Assembly (NCBI RefSeq): GCF_014651675.1
Contig: NZ_BMXI01000013.1
Location: 23,740-87,739 of the forward strand
Length of the DNA stretch: 64,000 nt
Direction of reading: 5' to 3'
Source: Roseibacillus persicicus
GTDB lineage: Bacteria > Verrucomicrobiota > Verrucomicrobiia > Verrucomicrobiales > Akkermansiaceae
Below, one piece after another: positions 35,296 through 43,558 of this stretch (within the stretch, counting starts at the first letter, position 1; the number at the start of each line of letters is the position of its first letter). The position numbers and the translations under genes were made by a program. The notes under the pieces were generated by a model, which did not search any database, had not been told where the DNA came from, and saw only the letters and a program-made list of their open reading frames with translations.

Positions 35296-37518
35296 CTACT
35301 TCACGGTCAGGACTCCCGGCGCGGCAGTCAGGCTGGTTCCATCGGAGAAGCTCACCTGCAGGGGCTCTTTTCCATGGTTGAAGGCGGCATAAGTCCTCTT
35401 TCCGCCTTTGAGGTAAACGTTGCTGAAGAGGTGATCCGAGGTCACTGAAGCATCGTTGCGGCCCAGGGAGTTGAGAGTGTGAATCCAGTGATACATGAAG
35501 GCGTGGGTGTTGCCTCCCTCAAGACTGCATTGGGGATTTGCGTCGATGTAGTCCGCTGCCCGGTCGGGCTTGCTGAGAGCGCCAAACATACAGACGAGAT
35601 CGCCCCAACCGTTGTTGAGGTCATTGCCTTGTTCGCGCTCCTTGACGATGCGGGAGTAGTTCTTCTCCACGTAGTCGGGGAAGCGGCCCATGTAGATGGA
35701 TGCGGGGGTGAAAGGGAGCCAGTTGATGCCGTGGATGCAATCGATGTCGCCGGAGAACCAGGTTGCAAAGGCGCCCTTGCCTCCCCAGATCATGCCGAGG
35801 GCGACATTCGGAAACTCCCGGGGGAAATTCGTGCCGGAGACATCGAACCAGTATTCCTCCACCGCGGTTCGCTCGGTATTGAACAAGAACAATCCCGTGT
35901 CCCTAATGCTTCGATTGCCGGTGACCTCTCCCCAGAGCATGAGGCCATACCAGGCGTTGAGAGACTCGGAGGATGATTCCTGATTGTTGCCATCGCCGAA
36001 GTTGGCATGGCCTGAAGCCCAAGAGTGGCCGGCATAGAAGTCGAAGCCGCGCATGCGGGGAAAGAGGGGGTCTGCGGGATCGGATGCGGCGATATCGCGG
36101 ATGAGCAACTCGACCATTGGCGCCCACTTCTCGCCCCAAGCCGCATCGTAGCGGGCGGCTTCGGCTGCAGCGCGGATGAAGTAGCCGTAGTGAAAGTGAT
36201 GGTCGTTGATCTGAGAGTCGCTCCCATACGAAGGCTTGGAGCCAATGAGGGTGCCCCAGTTCTGATTGTAGTAGAATTTCGGAGCTTCTTCGCTGGGTTC
36301 CGCTGTGAACCAATTCTCGAGGCGCGTCTTGACCTCGCTCAAGAACTGTTCTCGCAGTTCGGCGGCTTCCAGAACCTCGGCGATGCCGGCGAGGGTGGCC
36401 AATTTGCCCAAGTGCTTGCCCTCCCAGTAGGTGTCGCGATAGGTGTCGTCCTTTTTTGAGGCTTCCTCGGAGAGATAGGATAGCATGCGAGCACGGTCGG
36501 GAATGCCTTCCTTGGGAAGCATTGGGAGAAGCCCCTGTATGGGAACTTCGGTTGTGAAGGCGAGGCCGGAGACGAGCTTCATCTCACCGCGAACGGAGGG
36601 GTAGCTCAAGTTCAACGGTTTGTTAGGTGAGTATTTCCATTGATGCGGGTACAGCGCGGTGAGGGTGCCCGGGGAACCCTTTTCTTTGGCGGTGAGGGTG
36701 AATTGGTAGCGGGAATGAAGGGAGCCCTTCTGCTGTTTGAAAGTGACTCGCGTGGCTGAGACATGGTTGTGGGCATGCTCGGCAAAGAGGGCGAGGGTCT
36801 CGGGCGAGTTGTCAGGCAACAAGGCGATGGTGAAGTAGGGCTCCGGGCTGCTATTGGTGAGTTTCTGACCCTCGATACCCGACCACTTTGAGCCCGCGGG
36901 GCCAAAGATTCCGTAGTGATGGCCGCGAAGGCTGACTCCCAGTGTTGCCGAGTTCTCATCACCAGCCCAGATGATGGGCTTTTCACCGCAAAGGATGATT
37001 CCCTTTCCTCCAAGAGCCTCGCAAAAAACATAGGGGCTGCCGTGGCCAAAATGGGTGAGCAACTGCTTGCCGTCCTGGGAGAACTCGGCGGTGATAAACC
37101 AGTCGGAAGAACCGGCATAGTTTGCCTGCGGGAATTGGATGCCCTCCATGGCGATAGTGAGGTCGCCGCCCTGTGGGATCCCGCCTCCCATGATGTTCCC
37201 GGAAGAGCCGTCAATCGCCGAACCCGGATCACTCACGACGAGCCCGTTGTTGGTGCAAAGCAGAACCATCGGATGGGCGAAAAGAGGTTGCGAGAACTCG
37301 TTCCAAACAAGTGAACTCCACCACTGGTTGGTTGGGGTCGCGCCGGTCAGAGAGGGAATCTTGTAGATCTTCTCAGGCAAAGCTTCGCAATGTTCGGGGC
37401 GCTCCAAAGAGTAGCTTCCTGCACCGAGGGAGACTTCTTTGCCCGATAGCTGCGTCGAGTTGCAAAGGAGCAGCAATGCGATGAGAGCGGAGGCGGTGGT
37501 GTTGAGAGTGACTGACAT
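35296..37518 (-). CDS. Secreted GH81 endo-beta-1,3-glucanase
   Basis: A 740-residue exported enzyme with signal peptide (ASALIALLLLCNSTQLSG). GH81 signatures are clear: PTNQWWSSLVWNEFSQPLFAHP near residue 60; an N-terminal beta-sandwich; then the (alpha/alpha)6 barrel with NDHHFHYGYF (catalytic Asp), RGFDFYAGHSWASGHANFGDGNNQESSSE (with the catalytic Glu), and ALGMIWGGKGAFATWFSG. GH81 enzymes cleave internal beta-1,3-glucosidic bonds in laminarin, curdlan or callose by inversion. No extra binding module or membrane anchor is present. It is first in an operon with the mutarotase-like gene, and the 16-bp element lies 29 bases before the ATG. Confidence 0.94.
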   Translation of the reverse strand: MSVTLNTTASALIALLLLCNSTQLSGKEVSLGAGSYSLERPEHCEALPEKIYKIPSLTGATPTNQWWSSLVWNEFSQPLFAHPMVLLCTNNGLVVSDPGSAIDGSSGNIMGGGIPQGGDLTIAMEGIQFPQANYAGSSDWFITAEFSQDGKQLLTHFGHGSPYVFCEALGGKGIILCGEKPIIWAGDENSATLGVSLRGHHYGIFGPAGSKWSGIEGQKLTNSSPEPYFTIALLPDNSPETLALFAEHAHNHVSATRVTFKQQKGSLHSRYQFTLTAKEKGSPGTLTALYPHQWKYSPNKPLNLSYPSVRGEMKLVSGLAFTTEVPIQGLLPMLPKEGIPDRARMLSYLSEEASKKDDTYRDTYWEGKHLGKLATLAGIAEVLEAAELREQFLSEVKTRLENWFTAEPSEEAPKFYYNQNWGTLIGSKPSYGSDSQINDHHFHYGYFIRAAAEAARYDAAWGEKWAPMVELLIRDIAASDPADPLFPRMRGFDFYAGHSWASGHANFGDGNNQESSSESLNAWYGLMLWGEVTGNRSIRDTGLFLFNTERTAVEEYWFDVSGTNFPREFPNVALGMIWGGKGAFATWFSGDIDCIHGINWLPFTPASIYMGRFPDYVEKNYSRIVKEREQGNDLNNGWGDLVCMFGALSKPDRAADYIDANPQCSLEGGNTHAFMYHWIHTLNSLGRNDASVTSDHLFSNVYLKGGKRTYAAFNHGKEPLQVSFSDGTSLTAAPGVLTVK

Positions 37519-37546
37519 GTTGTGGCGAATCGAATCAGTATCCGAG

Positions 37547-37562
37547 GTGTAATTTTATGCAA
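37547..37562 (-). promoter_or_regulatory. 16-bp regulon element, site c (GH81 operon)
   Basis: On the minus strand TTGCATAAAATTACAC, ending 29 bases before the GH81 ATG. So close to the start, it most likely overlaps the promoter or transcription start. Confidence 0.65.
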
Positions 37563-37813
37563 CTAGAAAATTATCAAGTGATGCCGGATTGGAAGGAACT
37601 TGTTGAATTGCAAAGAGGAGAAAAGTCGACCGACTCGGCTGCGCCTTTTCTTCAATGGCATCAATGGATTCTTCGGATTTCTGTTTCGAATTTGAGGGCT
37701 GCGGCACCCAGGCCAAGCGGACCGAATTGAGCTCCTGAAGTTTCTGCTGAGTCGGAATACTGCGTGGGAGAGCGGTTCTTTTTTTCTTGCGCTTTCTGAA
37801 ACCGCGAACGAGG

Positions 37814-37829
37814 TTGCATAAAGTTGCAT
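37814..37829 (+). promoter_or_regulatory. 16-bp regulon element, site d (CBM gene 1)
   Basis: TTGCATAAAGTTGCAT, the most regular copy: a direct repeat of TTGCAT with a 10-bp period, about one helix turn. It lies 148 bases before the ATG of the first CBM protein. Confidence 0.68.
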
Positions 37830-37976
37830 TCTTGGAGTCGCGGGTTTTTCCCGTTTTTCCGAATGCAGCAACCGAGCTACCAAGCCCCCTCACGGCGGGG
37901 GAATGACAGTTGGCAGCGACGAAACCAACAACAGGCTGACTCCGCTCTCAAGCGGCTGCCCAGCCACCTGAATGAA

Positions 37977-39992
37977 ATGAAAAACCTAGACAAAACCCTG
38001 CTAGTAGGAGCCCTTCTGGGCACCGTTGCTAGCGCCCATGCGGCACCCTTCCTCGTCCCTAACGGCGATTTTTCAACCCCAGATGGAGCTGACTGGACCC
38101 AGGCTTCTTCCGAAGGGACCATCATCAGTTACCAGTTATCTGGTGGCAGTAGTGACGGCTACGCGGAGATTGACAATACGAGCGGATCCTGGGGCGGCGT
38201 TCTGGTATCCGAGGGAGGTTCGGGACCGAATCCGGCTGTGGGAGATGGCATTCCTCTTTCCGAACTCGGGCTGACTGCGGGTGAGACCTACACCTTTAGT
38301 TTGGATATGATTAATTTGGGGGCGGGAGCGAATCAGGCGGGAATGAAGATGGAAAGTTGGGCTGGTGGCTTCCTCGATAATGGAGCGGGCGATGTTGTCT
38401 TTCCGCTGACGAATTCGTGGGAAACCTATAGTCTGGAGTACACCATCAATCCGGCGGCTACTCATCTGAAGTTTGTGCCACTGCTAGTGAATTTTTCGGG
38501 GCCGGTTGGCTTTGACAATGTCGGCGGAGACAACACCGCCCTGGTGCCCCCTCCCTTTGAGCCCCTTGAAATCGAAAATGGAGACTTTGAGATTCCTGAC
38601 GGAGTTGGTTGGGGCACGGGGCAAGGAACTCCGGTTTACAATGCTACCGGAGGGAACCCGAATGGACATGTGGTGCTGGATGGGACTGCGGAATTCGCTG
38701 TCCTTTATGGCTTTAACAACATGGAAGTCAGCTTCGAGGCTTTGGGGCTCGCGCCCGGGGATACCTTTCTCCTGCAAATGGACATCAAGCTGATCTCGGG
38801 GAATTTCGGTGCCGGCTATCGACTGGAAGGTCCCTCCGGCTATGTCATCGACGAGACCTTCGAGGTGATTGGGAATGGATCCGATTGGGCGACTTACTCG
38901 GTGGAGTTGACCGTTCCGGCTTCGCCCGGTCAGACGAAGATTGGTCTCCGACCCGGTGGTTCGGTGGTGGCTTTCGACAACGTCAGCATCGTAAATCCCG
39001 AGGAAATCCCTTTCAGCGCGGAAGTGGTGAAGGGTGCGATTGTCAACTGGGTGCCGACAAGTGCGACCAACAGCTATCAGCCGCAGAAATCCGCGGATGG
39101 GGTCACCTTCACCAACTTGGGACCGGCAATCGAAGGGAACAGCATCTCATCCGTCTATGATGCGGAGCCAGCATTGTTCTACCAAGTGGTGGAGGCGAGC
39201 ATTGAGGACTCTGACGATGTGTTGAATGGAGGCTTCGAGTCTGTGGACGAGTTCGATTCCTTTTGCGCGCAAGCGTGGACCTGTCTCGCAGGCGTCATCA
39301 ACGATCAATTTGCCACCCGGCTGGCAACTGACAACACGGTCGCCGGCACGATTGCGACCCCGGACCAAGTGCGGACTGGCGTGGCCGCCCTCCAGCTAAA
39401 GGTGGTCAATGCCGAGACCGAGGCCTTGCCCGGCAAGAGTCTGACCCAACAGAATGTCCTCAACAGCGGGGGGAGTATCACTCCGGGCAACACTTATACT
39501 TTCTCCTTTTGGGCAAAGCAGGTCAGTAGTGGACCAAGCTACGTGCAAGGCTACAAGTTGGCTTGGCTGGAAGAAAGTGGAGGAGTGATTAGCGTCGGCG
39601 CCGAAGGCGGCTTTGCGGGTGGTGACGGGGAGTGGGCTGAGACTGCTGTCGCCGGACTGGTGGCGCCAGCGAACGCAACCTCCGCGCTGATCGAAATCTT
39701 CGGAGCCACTGGCGCGGTCGACGGGGCCTTCGGCGAGGTGCTTCTGGACGACATTTCCTTAATCACGGAGGGAAGCTCTCCAATTGGAACCCTGCCCGCC
39801 ACTACTTCCACGGGCATGGGGGTGACCTATCCGACCTTGGAAGGATTCAGCTATCAGGTGCAGGCATCCAGCGACTTGATCAGCTTTTCCGACTTGGGAG
39901 AGGCCGTTATTGGTGATGGCAATCCTGCCACGATTGGCGAGCCATCCGAGGAGCGTAAGTTCTTTCAGGTGGTGAAGACTGTCACGCCATAA
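37977..39992 (+). CDS. Secreted protein with CBM4/9-like modules, copy 1
   Basis: A 671-residue exported protein with signal peptide MKNLDKTLLVGALLGTVASAHA. Three jelly-roll modules of the CBM4/9 type follow: each opens NGDFxxPDGxxW or NGGFE (about residues 28, 190 and 412) and closes with a FDNV-type strand. They alternate with an S-DL-type module (ATNSYQPQKSADGVTFTNLG), and the protein ends in a second one (YQVQASSDLISFSDLG...FFQVVKTV). CBM4 modules bind beta-glucans, including laminarin, which fits the GH81 neighbour. No catalytic domain is seen, so it is probably a surface or secreted glucan binder. ATG 37977 opens the signal peptide. Confidence 0.8.
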   Translation: MKNLDKTLLVGALLGTVASAHAAPFLVPNGDFSTPDGADWTQASSEGTIISYQLSGGSSDGYAEIDNTSGSWGGVLVSEGGSGPNPAVGDGIPLSELGLTAGETYTFSLDMINLGAGANQAGMKMESWAGGFLDNGAGDVVFPLTNSWETYSLEYTINPAATHLKFVPLLVNFSGPVGFDNVGGDNTALVPPPFEPLEIENGDFEIPDGVGWGTGQGTPVYNATGGNPNGHVVLDGTAEFAVLYGFNNMEVSFEALGLAPGDTFLLQMDIKLISGNFGAGYRLEGPSGYVIDETFEVIGNGSDWATYSVELTVPASPGQTKIGLRPGGSVVAFDNVSIVNPEEIPFSAEVVKGAIVNWVPTSATNSYQPQKSADGVTFTNLGPAIEGNSISSVYDAEPALFYQVVEASIEDSDDVLNGGFESVDEFDSFCAQAWTCLAGVINDQFATRLATDNTVAGTIATPDQVRTGVAALQLKVVNAETEALPGKSLTQQNVLNSGGSITPGNTYTFSFWAKQVSSGPSYVQGYKLAWLEESGGVISVGAEGGFAGGDGEWAETAVAGLVAPANATSALIEIFGATGAVDGAFGEVLLDDISLITEGSSPIGTLPATTSTGMGVTYPTLEGFSYQVQASSDLISFSDLGEAVIGDGNPATIGEPSEERKFFQVVKTVTP

Positions 39993-40027
39993 CGGGCTGG
40001 CTATTCACTTACTCGAAATTATTTCAA

Positions 40028-40058
40028 CCTTCTCTGATGCAAATCGGAGGAGGTTTTT
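40028..40058 (+). terminator. Rho-independent terminator after CBM gene 1
   Basis: CCTTCTCT pairs with GGAGGAGG, with some G-T pairs, across a 10-base loop, followed by TTTTT, 36 bases after the stop. Confidence 0.68.
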
Positions 40059-40190
40059 CATTTGAAAGCGGCCCGCCAGGTGCTGGGAAAGTGATAATCA
40101 GTTGAAAATGAATGCTGATAGTCAGAGATGAGGATAGACTTGGCGAAAGGTGAAAATTTTTTCTTGCTTTAAGGCCAAACTTGACCGAGT

Positions 40191-40206
40191 GTGCATAAAG
40201 TTACAT
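40191..40206 (+). promoter_or_regulatory. 16-bp regulon element, site e (CBM gene 2)
   Basis: GTGCATAAAGTTACAT, 277 bases before the ATG of the second CBM protein. It matches site b except for the first base. Confidence 0.63.
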
Positions 40207-40400
40207 TAGGTGAATCCGTTAATTGGATATCGTCTGAATGTGCTGCAACACGATGGATCTCCAACAGTTATTTTTCTTTCCCCGACCAACTCCGGGCCTT
40301 GGCCACGGAACGGTTCAGGTCTAACCTGAGAGGACTCTGGCAATTGGAGCCATCCCCCTGAAACATCAAAAAGTGTCGTCATGACATCGCTTGAAGGTTC

Positions 40401-40468
40401 GGAAGTTTTCCCAATCACGGCAATCTTTGGGAGGCTTCCGGACCTCGCCAGGCGAGGCGAAAACTTCC
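40401..40468 (+). promoter_or_regulatory. Structured 5' leader stem-loop of CBM gene 2
   Basis: GGAAGTTTTC (40401-40410) pairs perfectly with GAAAACTTCC (40459-40468) and encloses a second hairpin, CCTCGCC-A-GGCGAGG (40443-40457). The structure ends 14 bases before the ATG, where it could affect ribosome access or mRNA stability. It is followed by an A-rich stretch and not by T, so it is not a terminator. Confidence 0.5.
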
Positions 40469-40482
40469 CACAAAAAACCAAA

Positions 40483-42774
40483 ATGAAAACCAAGACCAAA
40501 AATCAGGTGGTCGGCCTGCTCGTAGGCGCGACGATGGGTGCCTATGCGGTGCCAGTATTGGTCCCCAATGGGGACTTCGAAGATGCCGGCGGTCCTGCCA
40601 CTTCTTGGCAGGAAAACTTTGGGGGAGGAACCTTCACTTATCTTTATCCCGAGACTGAAGGTAATGCCGACGGTCATGTGGTGATCGACAACATTGACTC
40701 TGGTTATGGTCTTTTGATCGCTAATAACAACACCCCGATTTCTCTCGCTGGTCTCGGCATCACGGCGGGCGACACCTATCGCTTCAGCCAGGACATGCGC
40801 TTCACCCCGGAAAGTGTCTTTGGAAGTAGCGTTGGCACGACCGACATGGGTGGTTTGAAAGTGGAATTCTATGCCGGTGGGGAACTGCTGGGTTCGACCG
40901 GCGATTTGTTTCCTGAAGTTATTGGATTTGGCGATACTTGGGAGAGCTATGATTTTGATATTCACATTCCCAATGGGGTCGATGGGATCAAAGTGATCTT
41001 GCTATGGGGGCTGCAATCAACGGTCTCCTTTGACAATGTTCGCATCGAGTCCGATGCCCTGCCGCCTGTTACCGGGATCCCCAATGGAGACTTTTCCATT
41101 CCTGATGGAGATTCCTGGGGGCTGAATGACGACGATGGTTTCGCGGTCATCGAGTATCCTGCCACCGGCGGAAGTGGTGATGATGGAGGTTATGGCTTGA
41201 TCGATGCGACTTCCGCGTTTTTTGGAGTTCTGATTTCACAATCCGATCAAGTTCTTCCTGTCGCAGGTCTAGGGCTGGAGCCGGGAAAGACCTATCACTT
41301 TCATCAGGATATGAAGCTCTTTAGTGGGGCGAATATCGGGGGGCTCAAGGTGGAGTTCTATTCTTTTGGGACACAACACAGCACCACGGGCAATCTCTGT
41401 CCCGAACTGATTGGTGGAGGAGATTGGAACACGTATACTTTCCCTGTTCGCATTCCTCCCAATGCGGACGGAATCAAGGTCGTCGCGCTCTACGGGGAGG
41501 AGTCTTCGGTGGGCTATGATAACTTTAACATCGATCCCGTCGCGGTCAGCGATTCGCCTGTGACCGGCATTCCAAATGGAGATTTTTCCGAAGGGGGCAA
41601 GAATTGGGCAACCGCTGGTGAGCCAGATACGGTCTTTGCTTATCCCGATACTGGAGGCAACCCGGGCGGCTGCGCGGAGATGACGAACAGCGGCTTTGGC
41701 TTCGGGGTCCTGGTGGCCAACGCCGAAAGTTCCATTCCCTTGGAGAGCCTGGGACTAACGGGGGGTAATGCTTATACCTTCAAAATGGATACCTACCGGG
41801 TCGCTGGTACAGATGTCGGCAAGCTGAAGGTGGAATTTTACCGCCGCGGCATCGCGCAGGGAAATTCAGGCGACATTGCAGCGACGACCGAAACGGGAGT
41901 CTGGACCAGTAATGACTTTCAAGTCTCGATCCCTTCCGATGCGGATGCCATCCGCGTGGTTCCGGTTGCGGGGATTGATTCTGTGATTCGATACGACAAT
42001 CTCGCGGTCGACCCGACACCCATTGAGGCTCCGGTCATTCCGAATCTCGACTTTGAGCAGGGCGGTGCCGGTTGGGCCTTTTTCTCAAGTGGCAATACTG
42101 TCACTTATCCGACAACGGGAGGGTCAGACCTGAAAGGGAGCCCCGATGGGGGCTATGCGTCTATCGACAGCCCCAGTGGCTGGGCGGTGCTGGTTGCCAG
42201 CAGTGGCGCCATCATTGCTCTGGACGATCTGGGTCTTTCCGCCGGGGATGACTTCACGGTGGAAATGGATATGAAGAACTTCGGGGTTGGAGCTGCGGTT
42301 GGTTCCTTGAAGCTGGAATGGTATTCCGGCACTTCGGGTGGGCAGCCTACCGGGGATGAACAGGCGATTTCTCCCGAGCCAATTGAGCCTGCTGACGAGT
42401 GGCAAACTTACACCTTCAATTTCAGCATTCCCAATACCATTGGTGCGGGGGGCGTAGTCGATGGTTTCAAGCTGGTTCCCATTGCGGCCATTCCCGGGGT
42501 GATTGGCTACGACAACATCGAGTTCTTAAGTTCGAACGAGCCGGTCTCTATTACGATTGCGGCCTCGGGATTCGACGCGAGCGGCAACTTTTTCATTGAT
42601 GTCCTGGAGGGTGTTTCCGGCCTGCAGGTCACGACCTCTCCCGACTTGGCCAGCGAGTTTGTTTCCGCTACCGGGGTGACCAACGACGGGGCGAACCGCT
42701 TTACGATTCCGGCAGCAAATCTCGATTCCAATACTGACGGCGCGGACTTCTTCCGGGTGGAAGAGTCTTCCTAG
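40483..42774 (+). CDS. Secreted protein with four tandem CBM4/9-like modules, copy 2
   Basis: A 763-residue exported protein. Signal peptide MKTKTKNQVVGLLVGATMGAYA, then four tandem jelly-roll repeats of about 160 residues. Each begins with a P-N-G/L-D-F-type strand (VLVPNGDFEDAG, GIPNGDFSIPDG, GIPNGDFSEGG, VIPNLDFEQGG) and contains GLKVEFY or LKLEWYSG and a final YDN strand. The C-terminus is an S-DL...FFRVEESS module. The repeats resemble those in copy 1, so the two genes probably share an origin. It is likely a multivalent beta-glucan binder exported with GH81. ATG 40483 opens the signal peptide; the preceding in-frame stretch is leader RNA. Confidence 0.82.
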   Translation: MKTKTKNQVVGLLVGATMGAYAVPVLVPNGDFEDAGGPATSWQENFGGGTFTYLYPETEGNADGHVVIDNIDSGYGLLIANNNTPISLAGLGITAGDTYRFSQDMRFTPESVFGSSVGTTDMGGLKVEFYAGGELLGSTGDLFPEVIGFGDTWESYDFDIHIPNGVDGIKVILLWGLQSTVSFDNVRIESDALPPVTGIPNGDFSIPDGDSWGLNDDDGFAVIEYPATGGSGDDGGYGLIDATSAFFGVLISQSDQVLPVAGLGLEPGKTYHFHQDMKLFSGANIGGLKVEFYSFGTQHSTTGNLCPELIGGGDWNTYTFPVRIPPNADGIKVVALYGEESSVGYDNFNIDPVAVSDSPVTGIPNGDFSEGGKNWATAGEPDTVFAYPDTGGNPGGCAEMTNSGFGFGVLVANAESSIPLESLGLTGGNAYTFKMDTYRVAGTDVGKLKVEFYRRGIAQGNSGDIAATTETGVWTSNDFQVSIPSDADAIRVVPVAGIDSVIRYDNLAVDPTPIEAPVIPNLDFEQGGAGWAFFSSGNTVTYPTTGGSDLKGSPDGGYASIDSPSGWAVLVASSGAIIALDDLGLSAGDDFTVEMDMKNFGVGAAVGSLKLEWYSGTSGGQPTGDEQAISPEPIEPADEWQTYTFNFSIPNTIGAGGVVDGFKLVPIAAIPGVIGYDNIEFLSSNEPVSITIAASGFDASGNFFIDVLEGVSGLQVTTSPDLASEFVSATGVTNDGANRFTIPAANLDSNTDGADFFRVEESS

Positions 42775-42815
42775 GGCGTTGTCAGTCTATTCGGAAAACC
42801 CACGGGCGACCCCTG

Positions 42816-42859
42816 AAAAAAACGCGGCGGCTTCCTCTCCGGAAGCCGCCGTCTTTTTT
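42816..42859. terminator. Bidirectional rho-independent terminator
   Basis: An 11-bp perfect stem, CGGCGGCTTCC with GGAAGCCGCCG, is flanked by A-rich sequence on the left and TCTTTTTT on the right. It serves both the CBM gene 2 and the convergent 177-codon gene. Confidence 0.88.
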
Positions 42860-42882
42860 AAGGAGCAAAGGGTTGTTTGTTT

Positions 42883-43416
42883 TTATTCCGCCGACTCTGC
42901 TGACGATGGACCGGATTGGGGGGCGGGACGGGTGACCGTTCCAGTCTCTTTTTCTCCTTCGTTCACGCGCTTGCGGTATTCTTTCCAGAGAGTGGCGGTA
43001 TTTTGTTCCAGAATGATTCGCTCTTGGAAGCGACCACTGTGAAAGAGAAATTTCAATGAGGTGTGATTGCCGAATTTATTCACCTCCCCGATCGTCAGTT
43101 CAATGATGTGGTGGGGAGTCTTTTCCTCATCGGGTTTGACCGGGCCATACCAGTCCGCGCCAAATAGCAGGTTCGCCGTGTCCAGTTGGGGGAGGTCGCA
43201 ATTGGCGAGTTCCGTCTCGGGAACGACGAAGCTTTTGCCATCGACGGTCAGAACGACCTTCGTCAGCTGATCCTCGCCTTCAATTTCAACCGAGGCCTTC
43301 TTTTCCTCGTGAAGAACGGTAAATCTGACCGAGTTCCATGGGGCGGGTTGGTCTTGCCCGAGAAGCGGGCTGCAGAGTAGGGCATAATAAAGTGCGGGCT
43401 TGAAAAGTGGCTTCAT
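42883..43416 (-). CDS. Secreted hypothetical protein of the glucan regulon
   Basis: A 177-residue exported protein with signal peptide MKPLFKPALYYALLCSPLLG. The mature part is beta-rich (VRFTVLHEEKKASVEIEGEDQLTKVVLTVDGK; TPHHIIELTIGEVNKFG) with a hydrophilic Pro/Ser-rich tail. I recognise no family. The 16-bp regulon element lies only 4 bases before the ATG, so it should be co-regulated with the glucanase, phosphorylase and CBM proteins. A role in glucan capture or sensing is possible but unproven. Confidence 0.7.
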   Translation of the reverse strand: MKPLFKPALYYALLCSPLLGQDQPAPWNSVRFTVLHEEKKASVEIEGEDQLTKVVLTVDGKSFVVPETELANCDLPQLDTANLLFGADWYGPVKPDEEKTPHHIIELTIGEVNKFGNHTSLKFLFHSGRFQERIILEQNTATLWKEYRKRVNEGEKETGTVTRPAPQSGPSSAESAE

Positions 43417-43420
43417 GGTT

Positions 43421-43436
43421 TTGCAATTTTATGCAA
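43421..43436 (-). promoter_or_regulatory. 16-bp regulon element, site f (177-codon gene)
   Basis: On the minus strand TTGCATAAAATTGCAA, ending 4 bases before the ATG. At this position it must lie at or after the transcription start, or the mRNA is nearly leaderless. This fits a repressor operator better than a distant activator site. Confidence 0.62.
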
Positions 43437-43558
43437 GTAAAGAGCGGTTTCTGGTTGGTGGCAAGAAAGAACGGGAGGGAGTTGGCCGAGTGGATAAATT
43501 GGAGGGAAGTTGTTCCCGCCCTTGATTCCGCTCTCCATTCCACGCAAGCTCGTTGGCG

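Larger units (their letters stand above)
37519..37976. other. Divergent regulatory region between GH81 and the first CBM gene
   Basis: 458 bases without a gene. It holds two 16-bp regulon elements (sites c and d), one facing each flanking gene, and a 147-base leader before the CBM protein ATG with a short CCCCC/GGGGG hairpin near 37890. The centre, 37563-37813, shows nothing recognisable. Confidence 0.6.
39993..40482. other. Intergenic region and long leader between the two CBM genes
   Basis: 490 bases without a gene. It holds the terminator of CBM gene 1, the regulon element site e and a 276-base leader to CBM gene 2. The leader has a short CAGGT/ACCTG hairpin near 40320 and a large stem-loop at 40401-40468. 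Confidence 0.6.
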
